Shown: positions 7,862 to 14,208 of the stretch, in pieces | How positions within the stretch are numbered: position 1 is the stretch's first letter | How the letters are laid out: each line of letters begins with the position of its first letter | NCBI GenBank assembly: GCA_964344335.1 | Contig: CAYFMW010000020.1 | Span: forward strand, 1 to 32,329 | Length of the DNA stretch: 32,329 nt | Origin: RUG11894 sp964344335 | GTDB taxonomy: Bacteria; Bacillota; Clostridia; Peptostreptococcales; Anaerovoracaceae | Direction: 5' to 3' | Made by a program: the position numbers and the translations under genes | Notes under the pieces: model-generated | Told to the model about the DNA's origin: nothing | What the model saw: the letters and a program-made list of their open reading frames with translations, nothing else | Database searches by the model: none

Positions 7862-8518
7862 TTAAACCAGCTGCTGCTCGTTGATTATCAGCTTAAACTG
7901 AAGGCCCAACTTTTCCGCCGCCTTGCGGCAGAGTATCATGCGGTTAAGGAAAATCTCGAAATACTCCATCACCGAGCCATAGCGCGTGTCGACGCTCAGC
8001 TTCAGCTTTATGATGGTCTTCGCCGAATTAATCTTCAGCTCCGTCTTGGTCACCGAATAATTAACCCGGTCGTGAATATCGAAGTTGCTCTCATCCACAT
8101 TGCGCACCCTGTTTCTGCGCACATCGCTCTTGTCCGCCAGGATGAGCGCCGCCGCAACCGGCCCCACGGGAACCCCCGTACCCTCGTCATGATTACCTAT
8201 CGCCGATACTATCAGCGCGATATCATCCGGGGCAAAGCCGTAGTGGTCCAGCAATCTGAAGGCCATAAGCGCTCCGCTGAGGCTGTGATCCACCCTGTTG
8301 ACGACATTCCCGATGTCGTGAAGGTATCCTGCAATCTTTCCCAGCTCGATGGAATGTGCATCGTAGCCGAGGGTCTTAAGTATATACCCCGCCCTCTCCG
8401 CCACGAGCGTGCAGTGCGGAAAGCTGTGTTCCGTATAACCCAGAGCCGCAAGCGACTTGTCCGCGCCCCTGATATATGAGTTTATTATTTCACTCTTCTT
8501 AATTTCTTCAAATGTCAT
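7862..8518 (-). CDS. HD-domain phosphohydrolase
   Basis: A 218-residue protein with an HD metal site: H35, the H67-D68 pair in YLHDIGN, H78, the second pair H110-D111 in GNHDEG, and D129 in LADKSD. The double His-Asp pattern is that of HD phosphohydrolases acting on nucleotides or cyclic nucleotides. The C-terminal third (about residues 140-218) is not a recognised domain. The start at 8518 overlaps a GGAG inside the deoD 3' end. It begins 1 bp after deoD and ends 1 bp before addB, so the three are one transcript. A role in nucleotide turnover would fit deoD; the substrate is unknown. Confidence 0.85.
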   Translation of the reverse strand: MTFEEIKKSEIINSYIRGADKSLAALGYTEHSFPHCTLVAERAGYILKTLGYDAHSIELGKIAGYLHDIGNVVNRVDHSLSGALMAFRLLDHYGFAPDDIALIVSAIGNHDEGTGVPVGPVAAALILADKSDVRRNRVRNVDESNFDIHDRVNYSVTKTELKINSAKTIIKLKLSVDTRYGSVMEYFEIFLNRMILCRKAAEKLGLQFKLIINEQQLV

Positions 8519-8519
8519 A

Positions 8520-9236
8520 TTATTTCTCCATGCGAAGAGCGACTTCGAGCGCGAGAATCATCATATCATTGAAAGTGCTCTGTCGCTCCTCGGGCGTCGT
8601 CTCCTCCCCCGTCAGTATATGGTCCGAAATCGTGCAGATTACAAGCGCCCTCTTGCCCGCGCGGGCAGCGTTCATGTACAGCGCCGCAGCCTCCATCTCC
8701 ACCGCGAGCGCTCCGAGCTTTACGAAGGCATCGTTTGCACTCGGGTCATCGTTGTAGAAGATGTCCGAGGAAATAAGATTGCCGACCTCGTAGCGCAGCT
8801 CCTTCTCCTCGCAGAGCTCCGCCGCAGTGCGAAGAAGCTTAAAGTCCGCAATCGGCGCAAAGTGACCCCGCACCCCAAAGTTCGCCTGATAGTTGGAATT
8901 CGTGCATGCACCCTGCCCGAGCACGATGTCGCGCAGCTTGAGCCTCCTGCTGAGCGCGCCCGCCGAGCCCACCCTTATTATGTTCTCCACATCGTAAAAA
9001 TTGAACAGCTCGTAGCTGTAAATCCCCATGGTCGGCATCCCCATGCCGCTGGCCATTACGCTCACCGCCGTGCCTTCATAATTTCCCGTATACCCGTAAA
9101 TCCCCCGCACATTGTTAACGAGCTTCGGATTTTCGAGATAAGTCTCCGCGATGTACTTCGCCCTCAGCGGATCTCCCGGCATCAGGACCGTGCGTCCGAA
9201 ATCGCCCTTACTTGCGCTGTTATGTGGTGTCGACAT
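8520..9236 (-). CDS. deoD: Purine-nucleoside phosphorylase, DeoD type
   Basis: A 238-residue trimeric/hexameric-type PNP, which phosphorolyses purine (deoxy)nucleosides to base and (deoxy)ribose-1-phosphate for salvage. Motifs: GDPLRAKYIAE near residue 21, IIRVGSAGAL near 86, VEMEAAALY near 179, and SDHILTGE with catalytic D205. Length is normal for DeoD. ATG 9236 is preferred because GAGGAG precedes it by 6 nt and family members start at this point; a longer in-frame reading to 9305 lacks support. It is the first gene of the deoD-HD-addB operon, behind an extended -10 promoter. Confidence 0.95.
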   Translation of the reverse strand: MSTPHNSASKGDFGRTVLMPGDPLRAKYIAETYLENPKLVNNVRGIYGYTGNYEGTAVSVMASGMGMPTMGIYSYELFNFYDVENIIRVGSAGALSRRLKLRDIVLGQGACTNSNYQANFGVRGHFAPIADFKLLRTAAELCEEKELRYEVGNLISSDIFYNDDPSANDAFVKLGALAVEMEAAALYMNAARAGKRALVICTISDHILTGEETTPEERQSTFNDMMILALEVALRMEK

Positions 9237-9324
9237 CTTAATCTCCTCTACTTTCTTAAATATTTTCTCGCAAAACTCCAGCCTAAAGACCGAAGCCCCG
9301 CGCATTCCTATAAACTTTTATATT

Positions 9325-9333
9325 ATTATAACA
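9325..9333 (-). promoter_or_regulatory. deoD: Extended -10 promoter for the deoD operon
   Basis: Minus-strand TGT TATAAT, a consensus extended -10, about 90 bp upstream of the deoD start. No clear -35 is seen at 17 bp, which is acceptable for extended -10 promoters. Confidence 0.55.
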
Positions 9334-9443
9334 GTACCCGCCCGCATTTGGGTACAAAATCAGATGTTCCCTCTAAATCAGAACAACTTTTTGCCCGCAC
9401 TCCGGTGCATGCGCATGCAGAGCATTCCGGGTGGCTTCACGCC

Positions 9444-10772
9444 CTAAGAACCGGACAAGTACCTCTTTAGCAGGAAGGCGCAAAAATACGGGAAAGCATA
9501 TATATCCTCGCTATAGCCGATATTGCCGCCGGCAAACTTAATCCCGTAATGAATGTCTGAATAACTCTTCCCGCGAATCAAAGTTCTCATAGATTTTGAA
9601 GTTCCCCTCGTCGCCTTCACTTCAATCGGTATAAGCGACTTCGCTGTTCTGACGAAGAAATCCTGCTCCAGAGAGGAGTCGCTGCGTTTGTAGTAGTAAA
9701 GATTGTATCCACTCTTGGCCAGAGCCTCCGCAACAATATTTTCGTAAAGCGCCCCCTTGTAAACACCCAGATTTCTGTTGGCCCGCATGTCCTCTTGAGC
9801 CTCCTCGTCGAGCATTGCTACGAGCATTCCGCTGTCAGCGAAGTAGATTTTGTATTTTGAATCGTCATAATTACCCCTAAGTGGCAACTCGGGAAAGTTC
9901 AGGCAATAACAAAGATTTACAATCCCGGCCTCGTCCAACCATTCTATGCACCCGCGATAGTCGCGAAAACGCGCGCCGGGAGCGACTTTTGAGATTTGAA
10001 ATTTCTTGTTGTCCTTTGCCAGCTGCGCGGGGATATGATTGAAAACATTCAATATTCTCGCCTGATCCAGCCCCTCGGCATACTTTCTGATATCCTCTTT
10101 ATAGTCAATAATAAGCTGCCTTTGAAGTTCAAGCGAGCCCTCAAAAGAACCCTTTTCTATAAACTCGCGTACGACCGCAGGCATCCCGCCCAAGATGCAG
10201 TAGTCCAGAAAAAGCTCGCCGTAGACTGACATCTCAACTTCGTTAAACGGCACAAGGTCCTTCATATGTTCGAGCATATCAGAGGCGGCATCGTACCCCC
10301 TTGCCCAAAGAAACTCTTCGAAATCCATCGAATACATCTCGTAATCCGATTTGTAACCGACACTGTTGCTTTCTATCTTCCTATAATTGATTCCAAGCAT
10401 GGAGCCGCTGCAGATAACATCAAATCTTCCGTCGATCTTAAAAAACTTGAGTGCAGTAGCTATATCCGGAAACTCCTGCATTTCATCGAAAATTATCAGT
10501 GAGCCCCCCGCAACGAATTTCTTTGTCGGATCCATCCTTGAAATATTCTTGACAATAGAGTCCGCACTGTACCCATCCGTCGCAATTAGTTTATACTTAG
10601 GTTCTTCCACAAAATTTATATAGATGACGCTCTCGTAATTCGCATCCCCAAAGCGCCTTATGGATTCGGTTTTGCCCACCTGCCGTGGCCCTTTGACGAT
10701 TAAAGGCTTTCTGTCCGGATTTGATTTCCAATCCTCCAAAAAGATATCAATTTTTCTTTTCAGATAACGCAT
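9444..10772 (-). CDS. AAA-family ATPase with DUF4143 domain
   Basis: A 442-residue protein of the widespread AAA_14/DUF4143 family. The Walker A is GPRQVGKT (residues 28-35) and the Walker B is SLIIFDEMQ with D96-E97. The DUF4143 region follows (about residues 200-400) and contains KIYFADSGML and a nuclease-like QDFFVRTAKSLIPIEVKA stretch (D...ExK). The family is common in Bacillota and archaea, often in accessory regions, and its function is not established. ATG 10772 has a strong GAGGAGGG ribosome site. The gene stands alone. Its upstream region carries three 32-bp-spaced repeats, and broken gene fragments lie beyond them. It appears intact. Confidence 0.9.
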   Translation of the reverse strand: MRYLKRKIDIFLEDWKSNPDRKPLIVKGPRQVGKTESIRRFGDANYESVIYINFVEEPKYKLIATDGYSADSIVKNISRMDPTKKFVAGGSLIIFDEMQEFPDIATALKFFKIDGRFDVICSGSMLGINYRKIESNSVGYKSDYEMYSMDFEEFLWARGYDAASDMLEHMKDLVPFNEVEMSVYGELFLDYCILGGMPAVVREFIEKGSFEGSLELQRQLIIDYKEDIRKYAEGLDQARILNVFNHIPAQLAKDNKKFQISKVAPGARFRDYRGCIEWLDEAGIVNLCYCLNFPELPLRGNYDDSKYKIYFADSGMLVAMLDEEAQEDMRANRNLGVYKGALYENIVAEALAKSGYNLYYYKRSDSSLEQDFFVRTAKSLIPIEVKATRGTSKSMRTLIRGKSYSDIHYGIKFAGGNIGYSEDIYAFPYFCAFLLKRYLSGS

Positions 10773-10831
10773 GCACCCTGCCCTCCTCTGATTATAATAT
10801 AGGGCTAAAAGACTTAGAAATCAAGTTCCCG

Positions 10832-10915
10832 CACAAAATTAGAGCGACTTTTAGGGATATTTTCACATTTTTAGAGCGACTTTTTCGACTATTTGCACAT
10901 TTTTAGAGCGACTTT
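10832..10915 (-). repeat. Three direct repeats with 32-bp period
   Basis: Plus-strand copies begin at 10832, 10864 and 10896. The shared core is CACAwwwTTAGAGCGACTTTT (reads AAAAGTCGCTCTAA on the minus strand). Spacing is exactly 32 bp, about three helical turns, with different sequence between the cores. They lie 60-145 bp upstream of the AAA/DUF4143 start, so they could be iterated protein-binding sites. The copy at 10896 also contains the stop codon of a gene fragment. Confidence 0.8.
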
Positions 10916-11061
10916 TCACCGCCCTTTATCGCCTTCTTCATCCTGAAATACATCGCGATCGCGACGAGCCCGCGCTTCGAATGTAAATTCCAGGTCAAAT
11001 CTGCCTTTTTGACCCATTTATAGGTTATTATACAAGGCAGGGGAATAATCGAAAATCTCTC
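10903..11061 (-). pseudogene. C-terminal fragment of an unknown gene
   Basis: An open frame of 52 codons without a usable start ends at TAA 10903-10905. It encodes WVKKADLTWNLHSKR followed by GLVAIAMYFRMKKAIKGGEK and a final Ser-Leu. The basic composition and GC-rich codons of the last 25 residues look like real protein-coding sequence, unlike its surroundings. It partly overlaps the end of the KilA-N remnant in another frame. Its parent gene was not recognised. Confidence 0.35.
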
Positions 11062-11710
11062 TTAGATATTTGACCCATACTCTAAGAGCTTCGGAAAGGG
11101 ATTTAGATACTGAACAATGCAAACACTTATCCGCTTCGCTGGCATATTTATATGACAACTGGTCGTCGCTAAGATCCGTCAACAAGTAATTTTTTATAGC
11201 ATCCGTATGGATTCGATAGTTAATCTTGGAAATCTCCCTGCGCAAGTTCCATTCTAAAGACAATCTCGAATTTTCGTCTGATTTTAACCTTTTGTAATCT
11301 TGAATGATATATAGTTTAAACTCCGGCGAGATCTACGAGGCAAATTTCATAGCTATATCGTAATGCGCAAAAGTTCCGCCTCCTCTTCCTGATTTTGAAA
11401 TAATGCCGATGGCATTCGTACTTTCAATCCATCTTTGCGGGGATAATGTAAAAGCATTTGCACCTGCCTGCCTTTTAAAGGAGTCGAATTCGACCCCTTT
11501 AAAATTCGGATTATTTATTGCCTCCCATAAACCTAAAAATTCAATAGTATCCCGTACTCTGAGCCAATTCTTAACAACATCTTTAGGCTCATTCGGGTTC
11601 TTATACCTGGCAATATCCGTAAGACTTATAAAATCGTTCCTGAAATCTTCGGTATAAACCTGAATGAAAAAACCTTTGGCCTGAATTAAATCCTTCTTTA
11701 CTTTTGACAT
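11018..11710 (-). pseudogene. KilA-N domain gene interrupted by an amber stop
   Basis: The first 125 codons (11710-11336) encode the KilA-N DNA-binding domain found in phage and bacterial proteins: ISLTDIARYKNP, VVKNWLRVRDTIEFLGLWE, RWIESTNAIGI and GGGTFAHYDIAMKFAS. The next codon, TAG at 11333-11335, sits where relatives have Trp (FASWIS), as expected from a single TGG to TAG change. The same frame then continues ISPEFKLYIIQDYKRLK and on through LSLEWNLRREISKINYRIHT to YASEAD, clearly the same protein. After that it diverges and ends at 11018, short of the family's usual length of about 270 residues. The ribosome site GGGAGGAG before ATG 11710 and the promoter are intact. The truncated N-terminal domain could still be made. 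Confidence 0.85.
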
Positions 11711-11762
11711 TTACTCAACTCCTCCCGAGAATATGAGGGTTGATCCCGCCCGAACCTGATTA

Positions 11763-11792
11763 ATAATACCATTTTTAACTGTACGCAGTCAA
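11763..11792 (-). promoter_or_regulatory. Sigma-A promoter of the KilA-N gene
   Basis: On the minus strand, TTGACT (11787-11792), an 18-bp spacer and TATTAT (11763-11768). It is one of the best -35/-10 pairs in the window and points at the KilA-N start 53 bp downstream. Confidence 0.65.
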
Positions 11793-11804
11793 GAACATTT
11801 GTTC
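11793..11804. promoter_or_regulatory. Possible LexA (SOS) box
   Basis: GAACATTTGTTC, with G following, resembles the Gram-positive LexA box (CGAACrnryGTTCg-type, GAAC-N4-GTTC). It directly abuts the -35 of the KilA-N promoter, a plausible place for repression. The central bases are not a perfect match. Confidence 0.35.
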
Positions 11805-11909
11805 GCGTGCGCGGAAATAAAGGAGGACTTTCCACCACAGTTTCCACCGAACAGGCCGTGCTAGAACGATGTATTAACCCGAAAATTCGAGAAAAAAAGA
11901 AAACAAAAG

Positions 11910-11947
11910 CCCCTTGAAAGTGTTGGAATTGCAACAATCTCAAGGGG
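11910..11947 (-). terminator. Terminator of the tRNA-Thr gene
   Basis: CCCCTTGA pairs with TCAAGGGG around an inner TTGTTG/CAACA-containing loop. On the minus strand it is followed by CTTTTGTTTTC. It begins 8 nt beyond the tRNA 3' end. Confidence 0.7.
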
Positions 11948-11955
11948 TTTAATGT

Positions 11956-12031
11956 TGGAGCTGATGGTCGGATTTGAACCGACGACCTGCTGATTACGAA
12001 TCAGCTGCTCTACCGACTGAGCCACATCAGC
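11956..12031 (-). tRNA. tRNA-Thr (anticodon CGT)
   Basis: A 76-nt cloverleaf with encoded CCA. The acceptor stem is GCTGATG/CATCAGC, and the D arm is GCTC-AGTCGGTAGA-GC. The anticodon stem GCTGA/TCAGC has loop TTCGTAA (anticodon CGT, reads ACG), and the T arm is GTCGG-TTCAAAT-CCGAC. The discriminator base is U. It has its own promoter and terminator. Confidence 0.97.
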
Positions 12032-12051
12032 GCGATGCAAATGCGAGTGTT

Positions 12052-12080
12052 ATAATAACATGAGGCTCGGTAAATTGCAA
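12052..12080 (-). promoter_or_regulatory. Promoter of tRNA-Thr
   Basis: Minus-strand TTGCAA (12075-12080), a 17-bp spacer and TATTAT (12052-12057), with TG one base before the -10. It lies about 20 bp upstream of the tRNA 5' end. Confidence 0.65.
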
Positions 12081-12090
12081 GGACAAAGCG

Positions 12091-12606
12091 CTACATCGCA
12101 CCCTGTAGCATCTGCTTAATTCCTTTATGATCCAACACCTTCGAAATTGCGAAGTAGAAAAGAGCGCTTCCGATAGTCTGCACCAAATTACCTGTAACGG
12201 AAGTGAAGAAAGCCGCCTCTGCGCCGTACAGCACTACTTCAGCCAGATAGTAACCCACAATCGTAATCGCCATAGCGATAAAGGGCGCAATCGTGTTCCT
12301 ACGGCAGAGTATCTTCTCGTCCTTTGATGTAAAGGGCAGAACTATAAGAGCCTTGATGATTACTGTCGGAAGAAACCACATGGGAGCGGTCAGAAGATCC
12401 GCAACGCCGCCGCCGATAACGCCCGCCGCAATCGCGTAGGGCAGCGGCAGAACCGAAGCCGCGATATAGATGAGCGCGTCGCCGAAATGCATATAGCCAC
12501 CGTTCGCTCCGACAGGTATATGCAGTAAAAACGCGGTGAACACAGTTATAAGCGCCGCCAAAACCCCCGTCAGAGACAAATAGTAAATCTTGCTGCTCCT
12601 CCTCAT
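12091..12606 (-). CDS. ECF transporter S component, probably for vitamin B6
   Basis: A 171-residue, very hydrophobic protein with about five to six membrane segments. After a short basic N-terminus (MRRSSK) comes the typical S-component first helix with alanines and small residues (LTGVLAALITVFTAF), then GGYMHFGDALIYIAASVLP and a glycine-rich helix (AAGVIGGGVADLL). S components bind the vitamin and dock onto a shared ECF energising module (EcfAA'T), which is not in this window. It overlaps the pyridoxal kinase gene by 4 nt (ATGA). That supports a pyridoxine/pyridoxal substrate like the predicted PdxU family, an inference from context. A hydroxymethylpyrimidine or thiazole substrate is the main alternative. 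Confidence 0.8.
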   Translation of the reverse strand: MRRSSKIYYLSLTGVLAALITVFTAFLLHIPVGANGGYMHFGDALIYIAASVLPLPYAIAAGVIGGGVADLLTAPMWFLPTVIIKALIVLPFTSKDEKILCRRNTIAPFIAMAITIVGYYLAEVVLYGAEAAFFTSVTGNLVQTIGSALFYFAISKVLDHKGIKQMLQGAM

Positions 12607-13463
12607 CCCTGCCTCACCTCGTCCGTCAACATATACAAAAACTCCTGAAAGCTGCTTCCCTCGTTCGTGCTCCGACCGCTCTTCAATGCAGCCTCCGCCG
12701 CCTTATATATGAATTCGCCCGCAAGATCGAGTAGCTCCTTCCACTCCATCCCCTTGAGCCGCCCGCCCATAACCGTCGCCGCGAGCAGGTCGCCCGCGCC
12801 CGTAAACCTCAGCGGAACCAGCGGATACGCCGAATACACGCAGAGCCCTTCGCCGACGACAAGGTTGCCGGTGAGCTTCTTTCCGTCCTCGCCCTTGCTC
12901 TCGACTCCGGTTACGACCAGGGTGCAGCCGCTCTCTTCAAAGTAGCGCCTCGCAATCCCGCGAACTTCGCTCATGCGGCTGTCGCAGTCCAAATTCACAA
13001 TCCTGGCGGCATCCTCGCCCGCGAGCAGGCAGAGCTCGGTTATATTGGGGGTCACGATATCGGCCTTTGCGGTCATCAGCCGGATCTGAGCCAGCAATTC
13101 CTCCGAATAGTTATCGTAGAACTCGGCTCCGTCTCCCATAACGGGATCGACCAGCAGCAGCGTGCCGTCGCGGTGGAATTCATCTATAAATTCGAGCGCG
13201 TATTCCGCCTGCTTCGGGTCCGCAAAAAAGCCCGTGAGTATGCCGTCGAAATTCTCGCCGTGCCTCTTCCAGTTAGCGGTAAACTGAGGCATAGCATCCG
13301 TCATGGGGCGGCAGTAGTAATCCACATACTCCGTCTGCGCGGAAAGAACCGCCGTGGGCATCGGAATCGGCTGCACTCCGAAGGCGGAAACAACCGAAAT
13401 GCCCGCGATGAGCGAGCAGTTTCCGAGTCCCGATATATCGTTTATTAAAGCTGCTTTCTTCAT
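12603..13463 (-). CDS. Pyridoxal/pyridoxamine kinase
   Basis: A 286-residue ribokinase-superfamily enzyme that phosphorylates B6 vitamers to feed pyridoxal-5'-phosphate synthesis. Visible motifs: the N-terminal NDISGLGNCSL substrate region, the LSAQTEYV turn, DPVMGDGAEFY, TPNITELCLL, and the C-terminal anion-hole/catalytic motif FTGAGDLLAATVMGG. Length matches the PdxK/PdxY family and the TPNITE context argues against ThiD. ATG 13463 follows a terminator-like hairpin that includes the likely AAAGG ribosome site, so initiation may be sensitive to that structure. It is the first gene of a two-gene operon with the S component: uptake and metabolic trapping of B6. Confidence 0.9.
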   Translation of the reverse strand: MKKAALINDISGLGNCSLIAGISVVSAFGVQPIPMPTAVLSAQTEYVDYYCRPMTDAMPQFTANWKRHGENFDGILTGFFADPKQAEYALEFIDEFHRDGTLLLVDPVMGDGAEFYDNYSEELLAQIRLMTAKADIVTPNITELCLLAGEDAARIVNLDCDSRMSEVRGIARRYFEESGCTLVVTGVESKGEDGKKLTGNLVVGEGLCVYSAYPLVPLRFTGAGDLLAATVMGGRLKGMEWKELLDLAGEFIYKAAEAALKSGRSTNEGSSFQEFLYMLTDEVRQG

Positions 13464-13464
13464 A

Positions 13465-13505
13465 ATAAAAAACTGACCTTTCTTATCTATATAATAAGGC
13501 CAGTT
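13465..13505 (-). terminator. Terminator of the secA-prfB-ppaX operon, overlapping the pdx leader
   Basis: On the minus strand AACTGGCCTT pairs with AAGGTCAGTT (one G-U pair), followed by TTTTTTATT. It lies between the ppaX stop (13539) and the kinase ATG (13463). The 3' arm contains the AAAGG that would be the kinase ribosome site. Confidence 0.75.
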
Positions 13506-13538
13506 CTGGTACTATTGAATATCCAGCTTACGATTAAT

Positions 13539-14198
13539 TTATATAACCAGTTTCTCCAGCAAAAGTTCCCGAAGCTCCGCAACATCCTCCACATAATAAT
13601 CCGGAGCATACTCCTCGCGAAGCTTTTCGCCATCCTGCAGGCTCCAGCCCACCAGCACGGACCTGACACCGGCGTTCCTCGCGCACTCGATATCGAACTT
13701 CGTGTCTCCTATTAAAATCGCTTCTTCAGGCGAAACGCCCAGCTTATCGAGGCAAATAAGGCAGGGCTCCGGATTGGGTTTGTGAATATTCGTGTCCGCC
13801 GCCGAGACCAGCGCATCGAACAGGTGCGCGACATCGAATTTGTACTTCCCCTGCAACGAGGAACTCCACAGCCTGCTTGTAACTATCCCCATGAGGACTC
13901 CGCGCGAGCGAAGCTCCGCAACGAGCTCCTCCATGCCGTCAAACATAAGTATCGGCTCCTCGTTGATGTTCCTCTGATACTCTCGGTAGATTGCGACCAT
14001 CTCGTCAGGGTCTTCTTCGGGGAAAAACTTCCGCATAGTATCCCAAAGAATTTCGCCGAAGGTGGATTTTATGACTGCGCGGTCGGCTTCATGCCCCCGG
14101 ATTTTTTTGAAAACATGCTGCCAGGATTGAATTATCAACTCGTTTGTGTTCATCAGGGTGCCGTCGAAATCGAAAAGCACGGCCTTCAATTTGCTCAT
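13539..14198 (-). CDS. ppaX: HAD hydrolase, pyrophosphatase PpaX-like
   Basis: A 219-residue HAD-superfamily phosphatase. Motif I is LFDFDGTLMNTNEL (nucleophile D9, D11), motif II is the Thr-Ser in IVTSRL, and motif III/IV is KPNPEP and ILIGDTKFDIECARNAG. It aligns by eye with PpaX, which hydrolyses pyrophosphate released by HPr kinase/phosphorylase. However, HAD enzymes of this size also include phosphoglycolate phosphatases, so the substrate is tentative. ATG 14198 is preferred (AGAGAGG upstream, family-typical MSKLKAVLFDFDGT); a longer reading to 14240 would overlap prfB. It starts 10 bp after prfB and is the last gene of the secA operon. Confidence 0.8.
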   Translation of the reverse strand: MSKLKAVLFDFDGTLMNTNELIIQSWQHVFKKIRGHEADRAVIKSTFGEILWDTMRKFFPEEDPDEMVAIYREYQRNINEEPILMFDGMEELVAELRSRGVLMGIVTSRLWSSSLQGKYKFDVAHLFDALVSAADTNIHKPNPEPCLICLDKLGVSPEEAILIGDTKFDIECARNAGVRSVLVGWSLQDGEKLREEYAPDYYVEDVAELRELLLEKLVI

Positions 14199-14208
14199 AT
14201 TCGCCTCT

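Noticed and set aside
10832..10915. CRISPR array
   Set aside because: Only three copies of about 20 bp with 11-12 bp between them, far shorter than CRISPR spacers, and no cas genes nearby.
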